The translations under genes were made by a program, and so were the position numbers. Shown one piece after another: positions 1 to 7,759 of a stretch of 64,000 nucleotides of DNA. Below the pieces are notes generated by a model. That model was not told the origin of the DNA. It worked only from the letters and a program-made list of their open reading frames with translations, and searched no databases. Origin of the DNA: Immundisolibacter sp. GTDB taxonomy: Bacteria; Pseudomonadota; Gammaproteobacteria; Immundisolibacterales; Immundisolibacteraceae. Position 1 is the first letter of the stretch. Each line of letters opens with the position of its first letter. The stretch spans positions 1 through 64,000 of the forward strand of contig NZ_JACIZD010000006.1 of NCBI RefSeq assembly GCF_014359565.1, given 5' to 3'.

Positions 1-185
1 TGGCGTTTGCGGGCGCGGCACAGCCTCAGTGCGTCCTGAGGGAGCCCAAAACCCGAAATACCCGGCTGAAACGCGTACATTTACCCAATCCACATCCGAA
101 AACGGGCCGTTTTTCCCCCAGCTCGGTCACGCGTTGGCGCCGTCATGTCCACGGCGCCGGTTTCGGTGGATTGATCAGCGATTCC

Positions 186-1358
186 CTAACGGCTGCCCTT
201 GGCCGCCTCGCGTAGCAGGCGGATGCCGATGCTGGCGCGGTGCACCTCGGTGGCACCGTCGTAGATGCGAAAGCCGCGAATCTCGCGATAGAAATTGGCC
301 AGCGGCAGGTACTCGCTGATGCCGCGCGCCCCGCACATCTGCACCGCCCGATCAACGATGCGATTGACGGCCTCGGCCACGAACACCTTGGTCATGCTGG
401 TCTCGTGCAGGGCCTGCTGGCCGCGGTCCAGGCACCAGGCGGCCTGCCAGATCATCAGCCGCGAGGCGTGCATCTCGATGGCCGATTCGGCCACCAGGCG
501 CTGCATTTCCTGGTGCTGGGCGAGGCGCTTGCCGAACGACTCGCGCCGGTTGACGTAGTCCATGGCGATGTCGAGCGCGCGTCCGGCGATGCCCAGCCAG
601 CGCATGCAGTGCGTCAGGCGCCCAGGCCCCAGGCGCAGCTGAGCGTAGTCGTAGCCCTTGCCGATCTCGCCCAGCACCGCATCGGCACCGACCCGGCAAT
701 CGGCGAAGCGCATCTCGCAGTGGCCGCCGGGGAAGGCGTGGTCGAGCGTTGGCGTGAGCGCGGTGATCTGGTAACCGGGGTTGTCGGCGTCGACCAGGAA
801 CAGGGTCGGGCCGTCGTCGGTACGCGCCATGCAGATGGCAAATGCCGCGCCTTGCGCGCCACTGATGAACCACTTGTCGCCGTCGATCACCCAGCCGTCG
901 CCATCGCGCACGGCGCGCGTGAGCAGCATGGCCGGATCGGAACCGGCACCCGGTGCCGGCTCGGTCATGGCAAAGCAGGAGCGTATGTCGCCGCGCGCCA
1001 GCGGCGCGTAGTAACGGGCCCGCTGCTGGGCCGTACCGACGGCATGCAGCAGGTGCATGTTGCCCTCGTCCGGCGCCGCGCAGTTGAGCGCCTGCGGTCC
1101 GAGCAGGCTGCGCCCGGCGGCCTCGAACACCAGCGCGCTGTCGCGCCAGTCCAGACCCAGGCCGCCGTATTCGACCGGCACGCGCGGCGCGAACACACCG
1201 GCCGCGCGCGCCGCCTGTTGCAATTCGGCGCGGACGCTTTCCAGCCGGCCCGGTTCGGCAGCGACATCGGCTTCGCGCGGGATGACGACCGCATCGACGA
1301 AGCCTCGGACCTGAGTCACCAGCGCCTCGATCTCGGGGCGCGGGGAGAAATCGAACAT
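186..1358 (-). CDS. acyl-CoA dehydrogenase family protein (ACAD10/11-like)
   Basis: A 390-residue FAD-dependent acyl-CoA dehydrogenase of normal family length, expected to oxidise an acyl-CoA to the 2-enoyl-CoA and pass electrons to ETF. The N-terminal helical domain, the middle beta-domain signature around residues 130-165 (AMTEPAPGAGSD, then DKWFISGAQG) and the C-terminal helical domain (RRESFGKRLAQHQ, near 271) are all present. The C-terminal motif reads RIYDGATEVHR, so Asp367 stands where medium-chain enzymes carry the catalytic Glu (YEG). As I recall, ACAD10/11-type proteins read YDGPDEVH there. It runs away from the diguanylate cyclase gene and is not obviously in an operon. Family is secure; substrate unknown. 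Confidence 0.9.
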   Translation of the reverse strand: MFDFSPRPEIEALVTQVRGFVDAVVIPREADVAAEPGRLESVRAELQQAARAAGVFAPRVPVEYGGLGLDWRDSALVFEAAGRSLLGPQALNCAAPDEGNMHLLHAVGTAQQRARYYAPLARGDIRSCFAMTEPAPGAGSDPAMLLTRAVRDGDGWVIDGDKWFISGAQGAAFAICMARTDDGPTLFLVDADNPGYQITALTPTLDHAFPGGHCEMRFADCRVGADAVLGEIGKGYDYAQLRLGPGRLTHCMRWLGIAGRALDIAMDYVNRRESFGKRLAQHQEMQRLVAESAIEMHASRLMIWQAAWCLDRGQQALHETSMTKVFVAEAVNRIVDRAVQMCGARGISEYLPLANFYREIRGFRIYDGATEVHRASIGIRLLREAAKGSR

Positions 1359-1581
1359 CCGCGGGCCTCCTGGGTGTGCCGGCCCGGGATTCTATCCTCG
1401 CCCCGTGCCTGCGCCGGAATTTCGACGGTGTGTGTCACGCGCCGCCAGTCGGGCGTCGGAGTTCTGGCACACTGCCGCGTGTTTACATTCCGCCGCGGTC
1501 GGGCGGCAAGTCGATGGTAAATCGCGTGTGAGCAAGCAAATACAAGCCTTTGTTATTTTGGCGCCTTGTGTCTTCGGCGGT

Positions 1582-1597
1582 TGGCATACAAGCTGCT
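1582..1597 (+). promoter_or_regulatory. candidate sigma-54 promoter upstream of the GGDEF gene
   Basis: TGGCAT-N5-CTGCTT matches the -24/-12 sigma-54 pattern (TGGCAC-N5-TTGCA/T), with GG and GC exactly ten bases apart. It lies about 60 bp upstream of the diguanylate cyclase ATG, inside the roughly 300-bp divergent gap 1359-1655. No enhancer site was identified, and the second half has one mismatch. The rest of the gap shows only an AT-richer stretch and an AGGAC ribosome-binding site. Confidence 0.35.
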
Positions 1598-1655
1598 TTG
1601 GAAGCCCCCGACGCTGGACGGAATTCCGGCTGGCGAATCAGGGACATAACAGGAC

Positions 1656-2561
1656 ATGAAGCTGATCAATATTCTGTCCGATCACTCGCAGACGGCACCG
1701 GCGCAGGCGAAGCCGCTCCCCCGCAAACCGGTTGATCTGGCCCGTCACGCGCTCGAGCTGGCCGCGACCCTGTCGCGGCATCTCGATCTGGATGCGCTGA
1801 TCGATCACTTCTCGCGTCGGCTTGGCGAGGTCTTGCCGTACGACAGCCTCAGTTTCCGGCATGAGCTTGCCGGTCAATGGCATGCCATTGCTCACGGCTC
1901 GGGTGGTCGCCATTCCTGCACCTACCAGCTGCAGGTCGAGGAAGTACCGCTGGGCACGCTGCGCATCGCCCGCCGCCAGCGCTTCGAAGAGCCAGAACTG
2001 GCGATGCTGGAGCAGTTGATCGGCGTGATCGTCTATCCGCTGCGCAATGCTCTGCTGTACCGGCGTGCCCAGCATGACGCGGCCACAGACCCGTTGACCG
2101 GGCTTTCCAACCGGGGCGTTTTCGACGACGCACTGCCCCGCGAGATCAGCCGTGCCCTGCGGTATGGCACCCATTTGACGCTGCTGATGGTCGACGTCGA
2201 CAACCTGAAGCACATCAATGATCGGGCCGGGCACAGCGCGGGCGACCGGGCTCTGCAACAGGTGGCCGGCATGCTGCGGGCCGGTGTACGCGACTCGGAT
2301 CAGGTGTTTCGTTACGCCGGCGATGAGTTCGCCGTGTTGTTGGTCGGCGGCGACGCGACTACGGCGCGGGAAGTCGCCGAGCGCCTGCGCAGCCGCGTCG
2401 ACCAGCTGCCGGCGGATGCCGGCGCCGCCCGCCCGACGCTGAGCATTGGCCTCGCGCCCCTGCGCGACGCGGACAGCGGCCAGACCCTTTTCGAGCGAGC
2501 CGACAGGGCGCTGTACGCCGCCAAACAGGCCGGCCGCAACTGCGTGTGCAGCGCCGACTGA
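1656..2561 (+). CDS. diguanylate cyclase (AGDEF variant) with N-terminal GAF-like region
   Basis: A 301-residue soluble protein predicted to make cyclic di-GMP from two GTP. Residues about 25-135 form a GAF-like sensory region with no membrane segment. Residues about 140-298 are a complete GGDEF domain (DPLTGLSNRGVFDD, DVDNLKHIND, then RYAGDEF at 219-225). The signature is AGDEF rather than GGDEF, a variant tolerated in some active cyclases. An inhibitory I-site R212-x-x-D215 sits at the usual distance, so product feedback is likely. The ATG follows AGGAC. The gene ends seven bases from the convergent isochorismatase gene. Confidence 0.88.
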   Translation: MKLINILSDHSQTAPAQAKPLPRKPVDLARHALELAATLSRHLDLDALIDHFSRRLGEVLPYDSLSFRHELAGQWHAIAHGSGGRHSCTYQLQVEEVPLGTLRIARRQRFEEPELAMLEQLIGVIVYPLRNALLYRRAQHDAATDPLTGLSNRGVFDDALPREISRALRYGTHLTLLMVDVDNLKHINDRAGHSAGDRALQQVAGMLRAGVRDSDQVFRYAGDEFAVLLVGGDATTAREVAERLRSRVDQLPADAGAARPTLSIGLAPLRDADSGQTLFERADRALYAAKQAGRNCVCSAD

Positions 2562-2567
2562 GTCGGT

Positions 2568-3128
2568 TCAGGCAATCCCCAGGAACTGCCGTGCGGTCCG
2601 GCAATCCACGCCGATGGCGGCCATGTCCGCGATATTGGCCTGCGCCACGGCGTCCGTCTGGGCGGAACACGCGTCCGTCACCAGCGTGACCGCGTAATCC
2701 AGGCACACCGCGTCCAGCACAGTGGCGCGGATGCAGTTCGGGTACTGCGTGCCGCTGACCACGAGTTCATCCACGCCCAGTCTGCGCAGCAGCAGGTCCA
2801 GCGGTGTGCCCATGAAGGCGCTGAAGCGCGGCTTGATCAGCACATGTTCGCCCGGCACAGGGGCGAGCTCGTGCACGATCTGCGCGCCCGGTGAGCCCGG
2901 CAGCAGGTACTGTGGCCCGCGCAGGAATGCGTCTCGCCGAAACGCCTCGACGTCGCTGCCATCCGCCCGGTAGGCACGGGTGATGTGCAGCACCGGCCAA
3001 CTTCGCGCGCGAAACGCGTCGAGCAGGCGGCGAATGGTCGGCACCGTGGCGAGCGCCCCCGCCACCGTCACTGGGCTGTCGGGTAGCACGAAATCGTTCT
3101 GCATGTCGATGATGAGCAGTGCGCGCAT
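2568..3128 (-). CDS. isochorismatase-fold cysteine hydrolase
   Basis: A 186-residue member of the isochorismatase/nicotinamidase superfamily of C-N hydrolases. The expected triad is visible: Asp8 in LLIIDMQNDF, Lys99 in LIKPRF, and Cys132 in GTQYPNCIRATVLDA. The start MRALLIID was chosen because the sequence upstream belongs to the amidase. It lies 13 bp downstream of the amidase stop, so the two are very probably co-transcribed as the last genes of a long minus-strand run. The substrate is not evident: nicotinamidase, biuret hydrolase and carbamoylsarcosine amidase all share this fold. A small amide or imide released by the upstream enzymes is plausible. Confidence 0.85.
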   Translation of the reverse strand: MRALLIIDMQNDFVLPDSPVTVAGALATVPTIRRLLDAFRARSWPVLHITRAYRADGSDVEAFRRDAFLRGPQYLLPGSPGAQIVHELAPVPGEHVLIKPRFSAFMGTPLDLLLRRLGVDELVVSGTQYPNCIRATVLDAVCLDYAVTLVTDACSAQTDAVAQANIADMAAIGVDCRTARQFLGIA

Positions 3129-3141
3129 GTCGGACTGGCGG

Positions 3142-4596
3142 TCAAAGTCCGTCCGGGATCGTCGCCAGCTCGCCGCGCGCGTGCTCGAAGGCGTGCGCCA
3201 GCGCCAGCAGCCGCCCCTCGCTGAACGCCGGGCCGATGAAGCTGATGCCCACCGGCGTGCCGTCGTCGGCAAAGCCCGCCGGTACCGTCACGGCCGGGTA
3301 GCCGGCCTTGCCGGTCAGCTTGGCGGCCACGCCACCCGGCGTCAGCAGCGCATCGAGCCCGTACTGCCGGCACACGGCGTCGACGCCGAGCTCGCGTGTG
3401 AGCGTGATATCCCGTAGGCGGTCGGTGTGGTACGCGGGGTCATCGAGGCCATTGGTGCGCTCGGCGTTCTCCGCCAGTGCCTGACCGTAGGCGAGGCACT
3501 GGCCTGGATGCGCGGCATTGAAGGCGATGATGTCGGCCAGCGTGCAGACGGGCGCTGCATCGCCTTGGCTCGCCAAAAAGGCATTCAGGCCGACCTTGAA
3601 CTCGCGGGCGAACACGCTGGAGCGAAGGCGGGCGACCTCCTGAGCGGTGGGCACATCGGCCGGATCGACGATGATGGCCCCGGCCGCGCGCAACGTGGCG
3701 ATGGCCTCTTCGATAATTTCCTCGGCCGCTTCCTGACCGGGTCGGCCGAAATAGACCTGTCGAGGCACACCGATACGTGCCCCACGCAGCGCATGCGGAT
3801 CAAGGAATCGTGCGTAATCGGCTTGGATGTGCGGCGCCGCGCTCAGCGTGAGGCTGTCGCCCAGGTCCACGCCGGCCAGGGCTGACAGCAGCAGTGCCGC
3901 GTCCGCGACGCTGCGGGTGAGTGGCCCTGCCGTATCCTGACTCATGGCGAGCGGCACAACGCCAGTGCGACTGACCAGACCAACGGTGGGTTTGAGACCC
4001 ACCACGCCGGACTGGCTGGCCGGCGTCTGGATGGAGTTCTGCGTCTCGCTGCCAATGGCCGCGGCACACAGCCCGGCTGCCACCGCGCAGGCCGGCCCGA
4101 CGCTGGAGCCGCCGCCGCGGTCGTAACGCTTGCCGTAAGGATGGCGCACCACGCCACCGGCGGAACTGAACTCGGACGGCATCACGTCGCCCAGATAGTC
4201 AGCGAACTCGGTCATGTTGCATTTGCCCAGAATTACCGCGCCCGCCACCCGCAGGCGGCGCACCAGCTCGGCATCCTGACGTGGCCGCAGATCGGCCAGG
4301 GCCAGCGAGCCGGCCGTGCAGGCCATGCCGTCGCCGGTGGCGATGTTGTCCTTGAGCAAAACCGGAATACCGTGCAGTGGGCCGCGCACCAGGCCGGCGC
4401 GCCGCTCGTCGTCCAGGCTGCGGGCGGTGTCCAGCGCCTGCGGGTTGACCTCCCGCACGGCGTTCAGCGCCGGTCCGGCGTGATTCAGCGCGCCGATGCG
4501 GTCCAGGAAGTGCTGTGTCAGTTCACTCGCGCTCAGCCGGCCATCCACCATCGCCCGGCCGAGCTCGGCGATGCCTTGGGTGTGCCACATGGTCAT
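3142..4596 (-). CDS. amidase-signature family hydrolase
   Basis: A 484-residue amidase-signature enzyme hydrolysing a C-N amide bond through a Lys / cis-Ser / Ser triad. Lys82 (LLKDN), Ser164 in GGGSSVGPA and Ser188 in SETQNSIQTPAS have the family spacing. The residues before the nucleophile read TQN, not the usual TGG or TDG, while downstream GVVGLKPT is conserved. The start overlaps the stop of the dehydrogenase upstream as ATGA (4593-4596), a classic translational-coupling arrangement. It sits between the dehydrogenase and the isochorismatase-fold hydrolase. It is not part of a GatCAB operon: no gatB or gatC is nearby. Substrate unknown. Confidence 0.87.
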   Translation of the reverse strand: MTMWHTQGIAELGRAMVDGRLSASELTQHFLDRIGALNHAGPALNAVREVNPQALDTARSLDDERRAGLVRGPLHGIPVLLKDNIATGDGMACTAGSLALADLRPRQDAELVRRLRVAGAVILGKCNMTEFADYLGDVMPSEFSSAGGVVRHPYGKRYDRGGGSSVGPACAVAAGLCAAAIGSETQNSIQTPASQSGVVGLKPTVGLVSRTGVVPLAMSQDTAGPLTRSVADAALLLSALAGVDLGDSLTLSAAPHIQADYARFLDPHALRGARIGVPRQVYFGRPGQEAAEEIIEEAIATLRAAGAIIVDPADVPTAQEVARLRSSVFAREFKVGLNAFLASQGDAAPVCTLADIIAFNAAHPGQCLAYGQALAENAERTNGLDDPAYHTDRLRDITLTRELGVDAVCRQYGLDALLTPGGVAAKLTGKAGYPAVTVPAGFADDGTPVGISFIGPAFSEGRLLALAHAFEHARGELATIPDGL

Positions 4597-5612
4597 GGCG
4601 TCTGGTCGAGGCTCAGTCGGCGACCTTCGCGGGCTGACTGGCGAATGGCGTCGATCACCCGCGCGGCGGCGAGCCCGGCCCCGCCAGGCACCGGCGGCTC
4701 GGTGCCGGCTCTCAGAGCCTCGCTGAAAGCGGCTAATTCCAAGTGATAGGGACCGGCGGCGGGCAGTTCGAGCGGGCACTCAGTTAGGCCCTGGTCGCCG
4801 CCGGCAAGCAGCCGGCCCCAGGTGCCGATGCCGATGGTGTTCTCGCCCACCACGCAGCCCTGTTCTCCGTAAAAAGCAAGTTCGCTGCGCGGGGCGGTGA
4901 CGGCGGTAGAGCAGGTCAGCGTGGCCAGCGTACCGCAGGCAAAGTGCAGAACCGCCGAGCAGGTATCTTCGGTTTCGTAGCCATACGCGCCGTTATCCAT
5001 CTGCGCCTGCACCCGGGACACGGGGCCCAGCAGCCACAGCAGCAAATCGACCAGGTGCGTGCCCAAGTCCGCGGTGGCCCAGCCACCGCCGGCGGTGGAC
5101 AGGTGACGGCGCCATTCGGACGGTGGAAATGGATAGCGGAAACACGCTTGGACATGCGCGTAGGCAATCCGCCCCAGTTCGCCAGTGGCGATTCGGCGGG
5201 CCATTTCCTGATGCACCGGGTTGAAACGCATCTGGTAGCCCACCCCGAGCTTGACGCCCGCATCCTGGCATGCCTGCAGCGCGCGCTGCGCGTCCGCTGC
5301 GGTGGGAGCGAGCGGCTTGTCGCACAGCACATGTTTGCCGGCGGCGGCGCAGGCCAGCACGTCAGCCACGTGCCTGTCGTTGGGGGTTGCAATGAATACC
5401 GCGTCGAGTTCCGGATCGGCAAGAAACTGCTGCAAATCAGAATAAGGTCGGGCCTCGTAAGGCGCACAAAAACGCGCAGCGCGTTCCGCATCGCGGCTGC
5501 AGGCACTGTGCAAGCGCGCGCCCGGCAGCGCAGCCAGCGCAGGAGCGATCGCGTCGCTGCTTATCCAGCCGCAGCCCAGAATACCCCAGCGTACAGGTTT
5601 GGTTTGATTCAC
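4593..5612 (-). CDS. Gfo/Idh/MocA family NAD(P)-dependent oxidoreductase
   Basis: A 339-residue two-domain dehydrogenase. The N-terminal Rossmann fold begins WGILGCGWISSDAI, and the family lysine motif appears as CDKPLAPTAADA near residue 97 (DKP in place of the common EKP). The C-terminal alpha/beta domain carries the dimer sheet and substrate site. Members oxidise or reduce sugars, inositols or other hydroxy compounds. It is coupled by ATGA overlap to the amidase. About 105 bp separates it from the flavin monooxygenase upstream. That gap contains a short GC stem (5665-5684) with no T-run. Confidence 0.85.
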   Translation of the reverse strand: MNQTKPVRWGILGCGWISSDAIAPALAALPGARLHSACSRDAERAARFCAPYEARPYSDLQQFLADPELDAVFIATPNDRHVADVLACAAAGKHVLCDKPLAPTAADAQRALQACQDAGVKLGVGYQMRFNPVHQEMARRIATGELGRIAYAHVQACFRYPFPPSEWRRHLSTAGGGWATADLGTHLVDLLLWLLGPVSRVQAQMDNGAYGYETEDTCSAVLHFACGTLATLTCSTAVTAPRSELAFYGEQGCVVGENTIGIGTWGRLLAGGDQGLTECPLELPAAGPYHLELAAFSEALRAGTEPPVPGGAGLAAARVIDAIRQSAREGRRLSLDQTP

Positions 5613-5717
5613 GGATTCCCCACTACGAAACTACGAATAACGACGTTCGGCGACTGACCCTTCGGGCGGGCATTGTTTCCCGCCGGGAGGGCGCCAAAAG
5701 GACTCTTCGTCTCGATA

Positions 5718-6785
5718 TCAGAGGAAGGCTGGCATTACTGACCGCGCGAACAGTTCCTGCGTGCGATACGCCTTCCAGGGTGCGATGTCGCCATAATGGC
5801 TGACGATATTGAACTCGTTGAACTTCACCTTGGCATGGAAGTCCTCGAGCTTGCGGGTGATCTGGGCGGGCGTACCGACCCAGACCATTTCGCGCTCCAG
5901 GAGTTCCTCGTAGCTGAAATGACGCATGCCCTGCAGCAGATCACTGGCATAAAAGCCATACCCGCTGTTTTTGAGCCGCTCCTTGAGGGCTTCGTCCCCG
6001 AGCAGCGAATCGTGCGGACGGATGTTGAATTCGTAGAAATTCAGAATGGCATCGCGCGCTTCACGATGCGCGGTATTCTCGTCATCGGCAAGGAATACGC
6101 CGCGTATATAGCCGAAGTCGGGCTGGGTGCCATACTGCACGCAGGCCTTGCGGTAAGTTTCAATACTGGACTCAAATACCTCGAATGGCGCTGGCCCGCC
6201 GCAGCAGATACCCCAACCACGCTCGGCCGCCTGCGTGAAAGCCTGGCCGCTGGTGCCGGTCATATAAATTTTTGGATAGGGCCGCTGCAAGGGCTTCGGA
6301 ACCACGGACACGTTATCCACGTTGTAATAGTTGCCGTGGTAGCTGAAGCGTTCCTCGCTCCACGCCAGGTGCAAAATGTCCAGTGATTCCCGGTAACGCT
6401 GCTGACTTTCTTCCATGGGAATGCTGAGCGGCTCGTAGAGCCAGCCATGTCCCCGACCAACGCCAATTTCAAGACGGCCGTCGGTGAGAATGTCTGCTTC
6501 TGCTATTTCGCCCGCCAGCACGATTGGGTTGTGCAATGGCAAGGTATGACACAGAGTCCGAAAGCGCAGTTGCCGCGTGCGCTGTGCGGCCGCGCTGAAC
6601 ATTGCCAATGGATTGGCGGAAATGCCAAAGCTCGGAAAACAGTGGTGCTCGATCAAGCTGAATACCGAGTAGCCTAGGCTATCGGCGTGCTCCATCAAAC
6701 GAAAAACCTCCCAGATCAGATCGGCGTGGGGCTTTTCGGGCGCGGTTTGCATTTCGCAATAAATACCGAAACGTAGGTCGGACAT
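5718..6785 (-). CDS. LLM-class flavin-dependent monooxygenase
   Basis: A 355-residue bacterial-luciferase-like TIM-barrel oxidoreductase expected to use FMNH2 and O2. Recognisable blocks are FSLIEHHCF near residue 45, the long LAGEIAEADILTDGRLEIGVGRGHG segment typical of the family, and VWVGTPAQITRKLEDF near the C-terminus. The ATG is preceded by GGGAG at good spacing. It is one of two oxygenases in this gene run, the other being the Rieske protein. No flavin reductase is encoded nearby, so reduced flavin must come from elsewhere. Substrate unknown. Confidence 0.88.
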   Translation of the reverse strand: MSDLRFGIYCEMQTAPEKPHADLIWEVFRLMEHADSLGYSVFSLIEHHCFPSFGISANPLAMFSAAAQRTRQLRFRTLCHTLPLHNPIVLAGEIAEADILTDGRLEIGVGRGHGWLYEPLSIPMEESQQRYRESLDILHLAWSEERFSYHGNYYNVDNVSVVPKPLQRPYPKIYMTGTSGQAFTQAAERGWGICCGGPAPFEVFESSIETYRKACVQYGTQPDFGYIRGVFLADDENTAHREARDAILNFYEFNIRPHDSLLGDEALKERLKNSGYGFYASDLLQGMRHFSYEELLEREMVWVGTPAQITRKLEDFHAKVKFNEFNIVSHYGDIAPWKAYRTQELFARSVMPAFL

Positions 6786-6847
6786 ATCGTCTCCCTTGAA
6801 TTAGCGGTGCTCGGATCAGCACACGATGATTTACATGCGTAATTTGG

Positions 6848-7336
6848 TCAAAGCCCGGTTCGCGGATTAAGACCCCACGGCTGGTCGAACGGCGTCGCAA
6901 GTCGAACATTCAGGCGTACATGATGGAAGTACCAGCGCTCGTCGCGGCGGATGAAGGTGGCATCGTAAGTGCCACCACACCAAACCGAAGTCGGCTCGCT
7001 ACCGGTGCTGGCCACCGTGGCGGTTTCCCACAGGTACCAGCTGCCCCGCGCGCAGTCGCCATCAAGATCAACGGTTGGTGAGACCATGTAGTGCAGTGTC
7101 CACAGAATCTGCTTTTGTGCGGTTTCGGACAGGGCCTTGGCTATCGTCTCGCGGCCTTCGAAACGGCCAAAGCCCTCACATTCCCACACGCCGTCTTCAG
7201 CAAACAGGGGTCCCATGATGGTCGGGTCGTTCTTGCGGTCAGCGCCGATGGCGTAGCGACCGATCAGGCCGCGGATGGCCTCCATATCCTGCAGCTGCCG
7301 CAGTTGCGCGGCCAAGGCCGCCAGTTGCTGTTCCAT
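6848..7336 (-). CDS. NTF2-like (SnoaL-type) small protein
   Basis: A 162-residue cone-fold protein of the SnoaL_4/NTF2-like type. The N-terminal helix EAIRGLIGRYAIGADRKN is followed by FAEDGVWECEGFGRFEGRETIAKAL, and the C-terminal strand WYFHHVRLNVR closes the cone. Members are ring-hydroxylating-dioxygenase beta subunits, cyclases, isomerases or dehydratases. With a Rieske alpha subunit three genes upstream in the transcript, a beta-subunit role is possible but unproven. It starts 10 bp after the unrecognised 123-residue gene. Confidence 0.75.
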   Translation of the reverse strand: MEQQLAALAAQLRQLQDMEAIRGLIGRYAIGADRKNDPTIMGPLFAEDGVWECEGFGRFEGRETIAKALSETAQKQILWTLHYMVSPTVDLDGDCARGSWYLWETATVASTGSEPTSVWCGGTYDATFIRRDERWYFHHVRLNVRLATPFDQPWGLNPRTGL

Positions 7337-7346
7337 GGGCGGCCCC

Positions 7347-7718
7347 TCATGCACTGGCGTAGATATTGCCGAGGTAGTTGGGCACGGCCCCATGGTCTGC
7401 GACGAAGCGTTCCTCCTCGAAACTGTATGGCACCCTGGGGTTGCCACGATATAGCTCTACATGAGGTGCCACTTCGGCCAGCGACAAAGTCAGATAGAGC
7501 AGCCGCGCCTGCGGCGGCGGCATGTCCCCCAGCGGGAAGGTATTCAGGTGCGCGATGATGGCTTCCATCTGGCCGACCATGGCGTCGTAAAACGCCTGCA
7601 GGTCGGCACTGCTGCTGGCGCGCCTTGCAGCCTCGCGAGCGTTCTGGGTATCGAGCGCCCAGCGCTCCACCCAGCATTCGAGTTCGGAAAAAGCTTCTGG
7701 CAGTACGCTTTCGGTCAT
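7347..7718 (-). CDS. unrecognised 123-residue protein in the oxygenase operon
   Basis: No family was recognised. It is predicted soluble and acidic, with helical segments (EAFSELECWVERWALDTQ; LQAFYDAMVGQMEAIIAHLNTF) and a C-terminal part containing HVELYRGNPRVPYSFEEERF. It has no signal peptide, membrane segment or cysteine cluster. ATG 7718 was chosen because AGGAG lies 8 bp upstream; an in-frame GTG at 7727 would leave no room for a ribosome-binding site. It is tightly placed between the Rieske gene (41 bp) and the NTF2-like gene (10 bp), which argues for a role with the oxygenase, for example as an accessory or chaperone. Confidence 0.72.
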   Translation of the reverse strand: MTESVLPEAFSELECWVERWALDTQNAREAARRASSSADLQAFYDAMVGQMEAIIAHLNTFPLGDMPPPQARLLYLTLSLAEVAPHVELYRGNPRVPYSFEEERFVADHGAVPNYLGNIYASA

Positions 7719-7759
7719 GAGAATCACTCCTTTGGTTCCGCAAACGCGCGTGTAGGCCT

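Noticed and set aside
240-1520. 426-codon plus-strand frame opposite the acyl-CoA dehydrogenase gene
   Set aside because: The dehydrogenase on the minus strand is unmistakable; the antisense product resembles nothing and lacks a credible start region.
2568-4596. Biuret/allophanate hydrolase pair (BiuH and AtzF)
   Set aside because: Fold families match, but the key flanking residues do not point to these activities, AtzF's C-terminal domain is absent and no cyanurate or urea genes are nearby. Generic family calls were kept.
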